A stretch of 64,000 nt of DNA. Origin: Burkholderiales bacterium. Its GTDB lineage: Bacteria > Pseudomonadota > Gammaproteobacteria > Burkholderiales > UBA11063. Shown here piece after piece: positions 43,782-53,052 of this stretch. The stretch spans positions 248,001-312,000 of the forward strand of contig JAJFBE010000001.1 in NCBI GenBank assembly GCA_020697255.1, in the 5' to 3' direction. The notes beneath the pieces are model-generated. The model saw nothing but the letters and a program-made list of their open reading frames with translations, did not search any database and had not been told where the DNA came from. Both the position numbers and the translations under genes were made by a program. Positions within the stretch are counted from its first letter, which is position 1. Each line of letters starts with the position of its first letter.

Positions 43782-43815
43782 AAGATAAGCTTATTGTAAT
43801 TATGATTTAATACTT

Positions 43816-45970
43816 ATGAAATTAGCGAATAAAATTCTGTTATCTATTTTTCTGGTATCAGTTACTTCAATCACCAGCACAACAATTATATATTACTCTC
43901 TGGTTAAAAAACGTCTGGAAAACTCTTTCAATACACAATATAATTCATTAGGTACCTCTATTTCTAACTCATTTATAGAAATGGATAAACTGAGTGATAC
44001 AATTAGTTACAATGCAGTAAAAGCATTGGTCCTAATTGAAAAATATCAAGGACTACCAAATGATAAACAACTAGATACACTTGCTAAAAAATTTGGTGTT
44101 GGGGGATTTTTTGCAATTAATAAATTTGGTAGATTTATCCGCTCTTCAGATTTACCGATCGCACTCCAAAAAAACTCCCTTTTTAGTTATTGTCCAGCTT
44201 ACCGTGATTTAATTTATGGCACATCTAAATATCAGGTCACACCAATCATTCCCAGCTATCCCAATAATAGACCTGTTAAACTTGTAATGATACCCAACTA
44301 TAATACTTCTCTAATACTTGAGGGCAGTTATTATTTAAAATTTATTGAAGAAATATTATTAAAAACAATTAAAAATAATAAAAACATTATTTCAATTGGT
44401 CTATATTCACCCAATGACTATGAATTAGGCTATATTGATAGCAATGGTAAATTTGAACAAGGTAAACCATCAGCTAATGCTTCAACGGTAGGAAGCGGTG
44501 AAAAAATATTTAAATATAAAATTCCGGCTAGTACTCGGAATTGTTGCGAATGCACTGTAAAAAAAACACAATACAGTGGTGGCGCATATTATTATGGTTT
44601 AGTCATGAAAGTATCAATGCAGCCACTACTTATTGAGCTATACTATTTAAAACTTAAAATAATCTTTATCTCATTGCTTATGTTTATTGTAGCTTTTATA
44701 GTATCACAGATTATAGCAAGAAAAATTGCCAAACGTTTAGGTGATATTAATGAAAGTATAGAAAATATTATTAAGACCGGTGATTTATCAAACGGTTTAG
44801 TCGTAATGAAATCTAATAAAACTAACAGAGATGAAATTGATTCATTAGCCATTTCATTTAACCATATGATAAAACAACTAAAACTATACCAGCAAAAAGC
44901 ACGAAATTCTGCAGTTGCCGAAATTAGTTCAAAAATAGTGCATAATATTAGATCGCCGCTAATTGTGCTGGATACAACTGTAAAAAAATTAAGCCAGATA
45001 GTAGACAACAGTAATCTAAACCTACTAAAGAATGCGGTTAAAGATATTAAATCATTATCAGAAAAGCTATTACTAACTTACCGAAAAAGTACAGATAACA
45101 ATGGTCTTATTGATAATGAAAATACGGATTCAACAGCCTATATTACTATATCTTCAATGATCAATGAAGTTTTTGCATTGAAAGCTGTAGAATGGGAAAT
45201 CAAAACGCATGCCAATTAAAATTGCTAAAGATTGCATATTCTCGTGGGTAAAAGTAGTACCTGCTGATTTTAGAGCTGTATTATCAAATATAGCAAATAA
45301 CTCATATGAAGCTTTAGATAAGCCAGATAAATTTATAAAAGTTAGCCTAAAACGTGAAAATGATTATTATAAAATCTGCATAGAAGATAATGGAATAGGG
45401 ATTCCACATGATAAAATAATGGCAGTTAGAAATGGTGAAAGCTTAAAACATAAGGGTAAAGGATTTGGATTATCCGGAGCCATCAAATATATCGAGGATA
45501 TGCTACATGGTAGCATAGATGTTTCTTCAACTGAAGGTACCGGAACAATAGTAACAATCAATGTACCATGTATATCATCACCTTCATGGTTTACAGGCAA
45601 TATCGCCGTTACCAAAGATACGAAAATCTTTGTTTTAGATGACGATAATTCAATTTTAAATTATTGGGAACAAAGATTTAAAGAGTTCAAACTCTCTGGA
45701 TATTTCTATACAAACGCAACTGATTTTATTGCAAATTATAAAAAAAATAAAGACTCCGTCAATAAAATATTCCTGATCGACTATGAGCTATCTGATGATA
45801 TTAACGGACTTCATGTCATTAGAAACAACCTAATTGGAGAAAAAAATATATATCTGGTTACCACCCATGCAGAAGAAAGCTGGATACAGAAAGACATCGA
45901 AAGCTTACCTATATATATGATTCCCAAGTCACATATTTCTGATATAAAAATTGTAATTGCGGAAAATTAG
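43816..45970 (+). pseudogene. Hybrid histidine kinase with periplasmic sensor, frameshifted (locus 3)
   Basis: First frame 43816-45219: membrane segment (7-29), periplasmic sensor region of about 245 residues (Cache-like by topology only), second membrane segment (about 277-299), HAMP-like linker, DHp with H376 (I-V-H-N-I-R-S-P-L). It stops after A-V-E-W-E-I-K-T-H-A-N. The second frame (about 45209-45970) supplies the ATPase (L-S-N-I-A-N-N-S-Y-E-A, D-N-G-I-G-I, G-K-G-F-G-L) and a receiver (L-D-D-D-N, L-I-D-Y-E-L). Matching the kinases at 5106 and 11321 across the break shows a single indel near 45210-45220. The sensor half differs from those two, which are polytopic. Confidence 0.82.
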
Positions 45971-46007
45971 TATATTTTCTTAGGCAATACCCAAATGCTA
46001 TATAATA

Positions 46008-46499
46008 ATGCAAATAAATATTTATCTTGGTATAAAACTTACAATGAAAAAATATAATTTAACATTTAAATATATAATTGTATTATTCTGGTGTATCTGG
46101 TGGTTATTAGCTTTTTGGAGAGATGTGGTAGGAGCAGCAGCGCATTTGCAAATATTGCAGGCAAACTGGGCACCAGATGTCAATTATCCATTTTTAGTTC
46201 AATCATTACAAATGTACAATGTATATACTTGGGTTCCAGCATTTTTTTACATTGGTATAATTATTCTTTCCGGAATTTGTTTTTTATTATTTTTTCGTGC
46301 AAGTTGCTATAAATACAATAAAAAGAAAGCAGATTGGCTTAAACACGTTAATATCGCGTTTATCGTGTCAACCGTCTATTGGTTATTATTTTTCCTAGCT
46401 GATCAGGTAGTGATGAAATTTGATCTAGAAGAAAATCATATGGTTCAAGGTGGATTTAGCTTGCTTTGTTATCTGGCTATATATATACTACCGGATTAA
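46008..46499 (+). CDS. Small multi-pass membrane protein of unknown function
   Basis: Up to 163 residues; an internal ATG at 46044 (M-K-K-Y-N-L-T-F) may be the true start. Four hydrophobic segments (about 22-42, 72-95, 110-132, 145-160) and many Trp and Tyr. No family recognised. It is 37 bp after the broken kinase and overlaps or abuts the RibD-like gene, so the three may share a transcript. Confidence 0.55.
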   Translation: MQINIYLGIKLTMKKYNLTFKYIIVLFWCIWWLLAFWRDVVGAAAHLQILQANWAPDVNYPFLVQSLQMYNVYTWVPAFFYIGIIILSGICFLLFFRASCYKYNKKKADWLKHVNIAFIVSTVYWLLFFLADQVVMKFDLEENHMVQGGFSLLCYLAIYILPD

Positions 46500-46524
46500 A
46501 TTATATAAATTCTGGGCTAGTATT

Positions 46525-47394
46525 TTGACTAAATTTAAATTATTACTAAAGAACCCCATCTTAGATACCTATAGTCATGTATTACTAGAGGAAGATTATA
46601 TTTCTAAGACAATAGGTTATAAACTTGCCATCCCTGATGTAAAAAATAAGCCTTTTGTATTTAGCTGCTTTGCATCATCTATTGATGGTAAATTATATTA
46701 TCCTGATAATAAAACTGGCTTTAGTATCGCAAAATCCAATTCCCATGCTATAAAAGAAGAAAGAAAAGCTGATATATTTATACTAATGCTAGGTAGATCC
46801 ATAGCTGATGCTGTAATAGTGGGAACTAATTCATTAAATAACGAAAAAGGTAACTTTTTACCAGATATTACTAATTCAGAACTAAAAAATATTCGCTATA
46901 AATATACCGGATCAAATTCTCTGACTACGTTTATTATCTGTCGTGATTTAAGTAATATTAATTTTACAGATAAGCTACTTAGCAATAATTCAAATCAGGT
47001 AGTGATATGCTGTATAAACAATCATGTAGATCAGGATAAAATACCAGATACTTACGCCCAGCTAAATTTTGCCACCTTGAAAAATAGAAAAGATTTAAAA
47101 CTTAAAAATATATTAAGATGTGATACTTTAGATCATTTTATTGCAAAAATGCATGAGATCGGATTTAATATTATTTTAAATGAATCCCCATATTGTCATC
47201 ATAAATTGCTAAAATCAAAACTATTAGATGAAATATGGTTAAATTATTCCGGTAGTTATATTGGTGGAACTGGTAGTTGTTTAGGTTCTACATTAACTCC
47301 ATTTGAAAGTAATAATCACCCGGACTGCGAATTACTTACATTACATACTTTGGGATATAATTTTATTTATACCAGACAAAGAATATTATACTAA
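46525..47394 (+). CDS. RibD C-terminal-domain reductase-like protein
   Basis: About 289 residues from TTG 46525; a GTG at 46450 would overlap the previous gene by 50 bp, so the start is uncertain. The dihydrofolate-reductase-like fold of RibD-C is indicated by F-S-C-F-A-S-S-I-D-G-K-L-Y-Y near residue 45, A-D-A-V-I-V-G-T-N-S-L near 92, N-I-I-L-N-E-S-P near 213 (in place of the usual E-G-G-P), and I-W-L-N-Y-S-G near 234. RibD-C enzymes use NADPH to reduce pyrimidine or pterin-like rings in riboflavin biosynthesis. No deaminase domain is present, so it may serve a different reductase role. Confidence 0.7.
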   Translation: MTKFKLLLKNPILDTYSHVLLEEDYISKTIGYKLAIPDVKNKPFVFSCFASSIDGKLYYPDNKTGFSIAKSNSHAIKEERKADIFILMLGRSIADAVIVGTNSLNNEKGNFLPDITNSELKNIRYKYTGSNSLTTFIICRDLSNINFTDKLLSNNSNQVVICCINNHVDQDKIPDTYAQLNFATLKNRKDLKLKNILRCDTLDHFIAKMHEIGFNIILNESPYCHHKLLKSKLLDEIWLNYSGSYIGGTGSCLGSTLTPFESNNHPDCELLTLHTLGYNFIYTRQRILY

Positions 47395-47409
47395 AAGGAT
47401 CTTACTTTA

Positions 47410-48570
47410 ATGCAAAAAATTATTTTACTATTATGTAGTTTTGTAATATTTTCTAAAACTGCTATTGCTGACACAACGAATACTAATGTTACTAATATCA
47501 TGAAGGGCGTAATGGATAAGTATGGTATTCCCGGAGCAGCAGTGTTAATTTATAAAGATGGACAAATTGACCAATACTTATTTGGTGTTATGAATAAAAA
47601 AACTCGTACACCGGTTAAGATGACGACAGTTTTCGAACTTGGCTCAATTACTAAAACATTTTCAGGGTTATTATTAGCACAAAATGTGAGCAGTGGAAAA
47701 ATTCATTTGGATGATAAACTAGTTAATTATATGGATAATAGCGATCAATTTTCAGATAGTTTTAAACATGTTACCCTACTTCAATTAGCTACCTACACCT
47801 CCAGTCTACCCTTTAACTTGCAAAATATATCCTACAATGCAGCATCTAATACACGTAATTCAAAGTTATTTAAAGCATTCCTTCATACCTGGATAGCGCC
47901 TTACCCATCCGGTAGTGCAGAACTATATTCTAATGTAGGGTTTGCTATGTTGGGTATGGCAATGGCATATTACGAAGAAGCGCCTTTAGCTCAGGTCATG
48001 CAGCAAAATATTTTGCAGCCTTTAGGTATGGACAGCTCATTTTTAACTGTACCAGCTAATAAGATGAAGGTTTATTCTCAGGGTTACACAGCAAAAGGAA
48101 AACCATCACGCTCACCGCAAGGCGGCTTATTTGCCGGATCCTGGGCCATGAAATCATCGGTAACAGATATGAAACAATATTTGTATTTAGCAGTTAGCGC
48201 AGAAAGTATGCCATCACAGCTTGCAGCAGCCATGAAAATTGCCCAAACCGGGTATTTTGAAAACGCAGAACATAAGCAAATTGGGCTAGCCTGGTTTATT
48301 AGCCCGCTAGATAAAGTGAGTAAAGCAGATTTACTAAAAGTAATTAATCCAGGTCCACGCAATAAAAATGAAAACCAGGTAACCCGGATTAGTACGCCGA
48401 CATATAATGCAAATGCCCTAATCGAAAAAACTGGTTCAACCAACGGATTTCGGGCTTATATTGGTGTTATCCCGGCACAAAAAATTGGTATAGTAATTTT
48501 AACTAACAAGTTTATTTTTGACAGCCATGTAATAGAGCATACAGGTAGGAAACTGTTGTTGGATAACTAG
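47410..48570 (+). CDS. ampC-like: Class C beta-lactamase-like serine hydrolase
   Basis: 386 residues with a signal peptide (cleavage near A-I-A-D, residue 21). Catalytic set in order: S79-I-T-K82 (S-x-x-K), Y173-S-N175 (Y-x-N) and K340-T-G (K-T-G), with G-S-T-N-G following. Spacing and length match AmpC, and E-L-G-S-I-T-K-T-F and P-L-G-M-D-S are typical. It is a periplasmic cephalosporinase by family, though some members are DD-peptidases or esterases. AAAAGG precedes the ATG. No AmpR regulator is adjacent. Confidence 0.88.
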   Translation: MQKIILLLCSFVIFSKTAIADTTNTNVTNIMKGVMDKYGIPGAAVLIYKDGQIDQYLFGVMNKKTRTPVKMTTVFELGSITKTFSGLLLAQNVSSGKIHLDDKLVNYMDNSDQFSDSFKHVTLLQLATYTSSLPFNLQNISYNAASNTRNSKLFKAFLHTWIAPYPSGSAELYSNVGFAMLGMAMAYYEEAPLAQVMQQNILQPLGMDSSFLTVPANKMKVYSQGYTAKGKPSRSPQGGLFAGSWAMKSSVTDMKQYLYLAVSAESMPSQLAAAMKIAQTGYFENAEHKQIGLAWFISPLDKVSKADLLKVINPGPRNKNENQVTRISTPTYNANALIEKTGSTNGFRAYIGVIPAQKIGIVILTNKFIFDSHVIEHTGRKLLLDN

Positions 48571-48721
48571 GTTATCTGGTATAGCTATTGCAGAATTTCT
48601 ATATTCCTGGTATTTGTCCAGAACATCTTTATCATTATCAATTAATCTTGGCATTTGTATTCCTATCCATAATCTCTAAATATGTTTTGCCTTTAGATGT
48701 GATAGCATATTTTGATAAATG
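48571..48721 (-). other. Short intergenic with possible gene remnants
   Basis: On the minus strand one frame reads K-Y-A-I-T-S-K-G-K-T-Y-L-E-I-M (winged-helix-like ending) and stops. An overlapping ATG opens M-P-R-L-I-D-N-D-K-D-V-L. Both are too short to name and may be relics of a two-gene unit downstream of the ParDE-like pair. Confidence 0.25.
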
Positions 48722-49015
48722 CTATTTTTTCATTTTTTGATGTAAAAATGATGTAACCACTACTTCTTTGTTATTTTTTATCCAATACGAGATTATAAAC
48801 GGAAATGCTCCAATGACATACTCACGCAACTCAGGAATTTCATCAACCATTCTGGCAATATAATTATTTTCTTTAATTAAGTTAATAGCAGATTCAACCG
48901 TTTCAATAAACGAATTAGTGACAGATAAACTTGCATTTTCCAAATACCAATCTTTGTAATCCTCAAAATCTCTTAAAGCATCTAATGCCCAGGTTACACT
49001 GCTTTTTTTTGGCAT
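48722..49015 (-). CDS. RelE/ParE-family toxin
   Basis: 97 residues with the ParE/RelE pattern: A-L-D-A-L-R-D-F-E-D-Y-K-D-W-Y near residue 10, V-E-S-A-I-N-L-I near 40, E-L-R-E-Y-V-I-G-A-F-P-F-I-I-S-Y near 61-76, and a C-terminal V-V-V-T-S-F-L-H-Q. ParE toxins poison DNA gyrase while RelE toxins cleave mRNA; this one is nearer ParE by its Leu-Arg-x-x-x-x-x-x-Pro-Phe-x-Ile-x-Tyr motif. The gene overlaps its antitoxin gene by 22 bp, the usual arrangement. Confidence 0.8.
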   Translation of the reverse strand: MPKKSSVTWALDALRDFEDYKDWYLENASLSVTNSFIETVESAINLIKENNYIARMVDEIPELREYVIGAFPFIISYWIKNNKEVVVTSFLHQKMKK

Positions 49016-49248
49016 TTAGCAAACGCTTTTAAAACTTCTTGATCTGTTGCTACATGATTATTTTGGGCCTGTTTTAGACCCAAACGCATTTTCTCTAATT
49101 GCCAATTACGTAACTCACTTTGTTTGCCTATTTCTGCCCAATACATGATCTGCTGAGGAATTGACCTAAAATCTTTATCCGCAAAATTCTTTGCACTTTC
49201 TATAAACTCTTCCGGGAAACGGATTGACTTAAAACTCATTTTTATCAC
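48994..49248 (-). CDS. ParD-like antitoxin
   Basis: 84 residues. The N-terminus (S-F-K-S-I-R-F-P-E-E-F-I-E-S-A-K) reads like a ribbon-helix-helix or TA-system ParD-like DNA-binding start, followed by S-I-P-Q-Q-I-M-Y-W-A-E-I-G. It is first in the operon and overlaps the toxin by 22 bp. It likely neutralises the ParE-like toxin and represses the pair. Confidence 0.75.
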   Translation of the reverse strand: MIKMSFKSIRFPEEFIESAKNFADKDFRSIPQQIMYWAEIGKQSELRNWQLEKMRLGLKQAQNNHVATDQEVLKAFAKCQKKAV

Positions 49249-49335
49249 CTATAATTATTATGTATATTGTAGCGCGTTTTGCAACAAATTGCAACTTTAT
49301 CACATACTCATTAAAATTTCTTGTAAAATCGTGCT

Positions 49336-51192
49336 CTACTTACCCCTCATAAACATACTGTCTAATTCCTGCATGCTTAATTTAAACCAAGTTGGGCGCC
49401 CATGATTGCAGTAATCGGCGCGTAAGGTTTGCTCCATATCACGCAAAATTGAATTCATTTGCGGGATAGTAAGCTGGTGATTTGCCCTAACTGCACTATG
49501 ACAAGCAATAGTGGATAAAATTTCTTCGCTATGTTCAGATAACACGCTACTATTTCCATAATTGGATAATTCCCTTAAGGTATCTAAGACTAAGCGCCCA
49601 ATATCCATTGTATCAATCAATAAGGGTATTGCCTCAACTTCAAGCTGATTATTACCTACAAACCTACACTCAATACCAAGTAATCTTAACTCTGCCTCAT
49701 GCTCAGTAAAGGTTGCCAATAAAATCTCATCTATATCTACAACTAACGGCACCAATAGTCTTTGTGCCGGCACATCCCGTTTATCTACCTGCTCTTTTAA
49801 ACGCTCTAAAATAATCCGCTCATGTGCCGCATGCATATCTACTACGATTAAGCCATCTTCTACCTGCGATAAAATATATACCCCATTTAGTAACGCAACA
49901 GCAAAACCTAACATTGGCATTGTTTCTTCATGTATATCTTTATTTTCCGTAAATAAGGTGGTAGTTTTGCCGGTAGGAGATGAGCTGTGTAACACCCCCT
50001 CTGGTGGCAGCCATTGGCGAATTGTTGCTTGGCTTACATCCCTGTCATTGCGCTGTAAAGATATTCCCCCAGATCTAGAAGATGAAGCCGGAGAATATGG
50101 TCTCGTGTTTTCATGGGAGTGGATTTCCCCTTCCCACGGGCGCATGTTCACGGGAGTACTAGTTTGCACAGGAGTGGTAGTTTGTGTAATATTATTGGGA
50201 GATATGGCTAATGCCTTACGGATGGAGGAAGAAATAAACCCATGAATACTGCCAACATCACGAAACCTGACTTCACTTTTAGTCGGATGAACATTAACAT
50301 CCACCTCTTGTGGATCAATTTCTAAAAATAATACATATTGTGGCTGGTGGTCATGATGTAATACCCCGGAAAAACCCTGTTTTAGGGCATTTTGGATAAC
50401 CCGATCACGCACAAAACGACCATTGATATAAAAAAACTGTACGGTTTTATTGCCGGATAAGTAACTTGGATGATATATATATCCGGATAAACTTAACCCA
50501 TTTGCCTGTGTCTCCAGAATTTCAAACGGGCTTCGAGTATAATCATCACCAAATAATTGAAAGATTCGCTGTAATAAAGGTTGACTCTCAAGCTGATAAG
50601 CTACTTTCCCATTATACCGTAATTCAAAATTAATCTGTGGATAAGATAAACAGATACGCTCAAAGACATTCTTACAATGCCCATATTCGGTAGTTACTGA
50701 CTTTAAAAACTTCTTTCGCGCCGGAATATTATGATACAACTCACTAACTTCAACTACTGTACCATGATTAATAGCACCAGGAGCTACATCGCTTAATATT
50801 CCAAAATTGCTGCTTATTTTATAGCCATATGGGCTACCTTTTATTTTACTGGCTAAAGAAAGCTTTGAAACTGAGGCTATGGAGGCAAGGCCCTCACCCC
50901 TAAAACCAAGTGTTTTAACATTATAAAGCGATTCTTCATCCTGGATCTTGCTGGTAGCATGGCGATCTAGAGCCAAGTGTAAATCCTCATTGCATATCCC
51001 AACACCATTATCGGTTACTTTTATTTGTTTAATACCGCCTTCTATCAGCTCAAGGATAATTTTATCAGCCCCGGCATCAATACTATTTTCTAATATTTCT
51101 TTTACTGCAGATGCCGGACGCTCAACAACTTCCCCGGCGGCAATTCGATTTATAAGGATATCCGGGAGTTTTTTTATTCTTGGTAATTGCAT
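49336..51192 (-). CDS. mutL: DNA mismatch repair protein MutL
   Basis: 618 residues. GHKL ATPase motifs: E-I-L-E-N-S-I-D-A-G-A (36-46 region), D-N-G-V-G-I and T-L-G-F-R-G-E-G-L-A-S-I, then the transducer domain (V-D-V-N-V-H-P-T-K-S-E-V-R-F). After a variable Ser/Thr/Pro linker, the C-terminal domain includes D-M-H-A-A-H-E-R-I-I-L-E, fitting the endonuclease motif D-Q/M-H-A-x2-E-x4-E. That motif is absent in E. coli MutL but present in Neisseria-type MutL, implying latent nicking activity and a MutH-independent pathway. Confidence 0.95.
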   Translation of the reverse strand: MQLPRIKKLPDILINRIAAGEVVERPASAVKEILENSIDAGADKIILELIEGGIKQIKVTDNGVGICNEDLHLALDRHATSKIQDEESLYNVKTLGFRGEGLASIASVSKLSLASKIKGSPYGYKISSNFGILSDVAPGAINHGTVVEVSELYHNIPARKKFLKSVTTEYGHCKNVFERICLSYPQINFELRYNGKVAYQLESQPLLQRIFQLFGDDYTRSPFEILETQANGLSLSGYIYHPSYLSGNKTVQFFYINGRFVRDRVIQNALKQGFSGVLHHDHQPQYVLFLEIDPQEVDVNVHPTKSEVRFRDVGSIHGFISSSIRKALAISPNNITQTTTPVQTSTPVNMRPWEGEIHSHENTRPYSPASSSRSGGISLQRNDRDVSQATIRQWLPPEGVLHSSSPTGKTTTLFTENKDIHEETMPMLGFAVALLNGVYILSQVEDGLIVVDMHAAHERIILERLKEQVDKRDVPAQRLLVPLVVDIDEILLATFTEHEAELRLLGIECRFVGNNQLEVEAIPLLIDTMDIGRLVLDTLRELSNYGNSSVLSEHSEEILSTIACHSAVRANHQLTIPQMNSILRDMEQTLRADYCNHGRPTWFKLSMQELDSMFMRGK

Positions 51193-51249
51193 AATTATTC
51201 CGTTACTATCATAAACTTACTATAAACTATATCCAGGCAGATTTTAGCA

Positions 51250-51270
51250 TGTTATAATCCTGTCTGTAAT
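51250..51270 (+). promoter_or_regulatory. Promoter -10 upstream of lapA-lapB
   Basis: TGTTATAAT is an extended -10 (TG-n-TATAAT) about 130 bp upstream of lapA. The leader then contains short self-complementary stretches around 51290-51335. The -35 is not clear. Confidence 0.4.
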
Positions 51271-51389
51271 ATTCATGTCATAGCGAATATAAAGATGGTG
51301 CCCTTTGAGATTGCCACGTCAGGTTTTTTTTATAAGAAGCCTTCCGCACAATGACAGTTTTTTATGTACTAAATTGGGAGATTATCGGC

Positions 51390-51671
51390 ATGAAACTTCT
51401 AAAAATATTGGGTTGGGTACTAAAAATTGCTTTATTTATTATCATACTGGTTTTGGTTTTAGATAATATGCAAGCTATTGATTTTAATATATTTGGCATC
51501 TACCATATAAAATTGCCATTAATTGTGCTACTCCTGGTTTTCTTTGTTATTGGCATTGTTATGGGCTTAGTACTTGGCATACTACGTGGTTTTGCGTCAA
51601 AAGCAGATATGCGTAGGCTGGAAAAAGAAATTGAGAGTTTAAAAGCTTCAAGACCAATTAACCAATTATAA
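51390..51671 (+). CDS. lapA: Lipopolysaccharide assembly protein A (LapA, DUF1049)
   Basis: 93 residues from ATG 51390 (GGGAG upstream); the longer frame from 51351 is less likely. Two membrane segments (about 5-22 and 38-62) with D-N-M-Q-A-I-D-F-N between, then a cytoplasmic amphipathic helix (A-D-M-R-R-L-E-K-E-I-E-S-L). It works with LapB to steer FtsH-mediated turnover of LpxC and so sets lipopolysaccharide synthesis. The next gene, 19 bp on, is lapB. Confidence 0.9.
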   Translation: MKLLKILGWVLKIALFIIILVLVLDNMQAIDFNIFGIYHIKLPLIVLLLVFFVIGIVMGLVLGILRGFASKADMRRLEKEIESLKASRPINQL

Positions 51672-51690
51672 ATATTAAGGCATATAGGGT

Positions 51691-52866
51691 TTGAATACTA
51701 CCGTTTTATTTCTTCTGGTTACCCCGCTATTTTTTGCATTCGGCTGGATTGCCGGTCGTATTGACATGAAAACTGTCATTAAACAGGCAAAATCATTACC
51801 GCAGCGTATATTTGATAGTATTGACTCCCTAATTGACAATAAAAGCGGTATTGCCTCCCAAAATATACAAGACCTGGTTGACCAGGAACCGCAATTAACC
51901 GAATTACAAGTAAGCCTGGGCAAATTGTATCGCAGTCGTGGTGAGAATGACCTGGCAATTAAACTACATACTAAATTGCTTAATTCCCAATATATATTTT
52001 CTGGCGAAACTAAAGACTTAGTCCGTCTGGAATTAGCTAAGGATTTCCAGCGCGCAGGACTTATTGATAGAGCTGAAAACTTACTCTTACGCCTGGTAAA
52101 TAGTGAACTCTATTCACATAAGGCAGAAGAGCTTTTATTAGATATTTACCAACAGGATAAAAACTGGACAGATGCAATTGAAACCGCTAAGCGTCTGGCT
52201 ACATCGGACTACAGCTATCATACTGAAGTGGCTCAATTTAATTGTGAATTAGCTCAGGAATCAATGATTAAGTCTGACAACACTTTAGCTAAAGACTATA
52301 TTAAGCACGCCTTGGAAATTAATCGTAAATGCGTAAGAGCTAATATTTTACTGGGTGATATTTATTTTAGTGAAGAAAAATACCAGGATGCAATAAATAC
52401 TTGGCAATTAGTCGAAAAACAAAACTATTTATACCTGCCAATGGTTGCTTACAAAATGTTTGATGCTTACTTACGCCTGGATAAAGTAAAGGAATGCCTA
52501 ACCCTGATTAAAGGCTATGCTGCTTTATATACCAATTTAAACTTATCAGAATTTTTATACCAAAAACTGGTTCAATATGAAAACCCCAAAACTGCACTGG
52601 AATATTTGCGTTTATCAATGCAGCATTACCCAAGTTCAAAGGTAGCTGCGCTAATTATAGATTTACATTTAAACAATATTCCACCAGAGCTATTAAACGG
52701 GGCAAAACCGGACTCTGAAATAATTAAAAACCTGTTGCTTAAATATAATGACAAACTGTCCAACCACCGCTGTGGCAGATGTAATTTTAAAGCCAAGACT
52801 TTCTTCTGGCAGTGCCCTGCCTGTTATGAATGGGAAAGTATCAACCCCAATAACAGCGAGAGCTGA
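51691..52866 (+). CDS. lapB: Lipopolysaccharide assembly protein B (LapB/YciM)
   Basis: 391 residues from a TTG start preceded by ATAGGG. An N-terminal membrane anchor (about 3-21, with G-W-I-A-G-R-I-D), a series of about nine TPR-type helical repeats (L-G-K-L-Y-R-S-R-G-E, L-D-I-Y-Q-Q-D-K-N-W, L-G-D-I-Y-F-S-E-E-K-Y) and a C-terminal rubredoxin-like metal knuckle C-G-R-C...C-P-A-C. This is the full LapB layout. It recruits FtsH and LpxC at the inner membrane. Confidence 0.95.
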   Translation: MNTTVLFLLVTPLFFAFGWIAGRIDMKTVIKQAKSLPQRIFDSIDSLIDNKSGIASQNIQDLVDQEPQLTELQVSLGKLYRSRGENDLAIKLHTKLLNSQYIFSGETKDLVRLELAKDFQRAGLIDRAENLLLRLVNSELYSHKAEELLLDIYQQDKNWTDAIETAKRLATSDYSYHTEVAQFNCELAQESMIKSDNTLAKDYIKHALEINRKCVRANILLGDIYFSEEKYQDAINTWQLVEKQNYLYLPMVAYKMFDAYLRLDKVKECLTLIKGYAALYTNLNLSEFLYQKLVQYENPKTALEYLRLSMQHYPSSKVAALIIDLHLNNIPPELLNGAKPDSEIIKNLLLKYNDKLSNHRCGRCNFKAKTFFWQCPACYEWESINPNNSES

Positions 52867-53052
52867 TTTATTAACTGCTTGGACTGCTATTTAACATCTC
52901 ATTTCTGTAGAAAACAATGATTTAGTTGAAGTTTATAGTTGTTGTAAAATTTTATAACAACTGGTTTTAAAAGTGTGCTACAATATTCCATAATGTAATT
53001 TTACCTATTGGTATATTAGTATATCATTTAATATTTACAAGCAAGTGAAATA

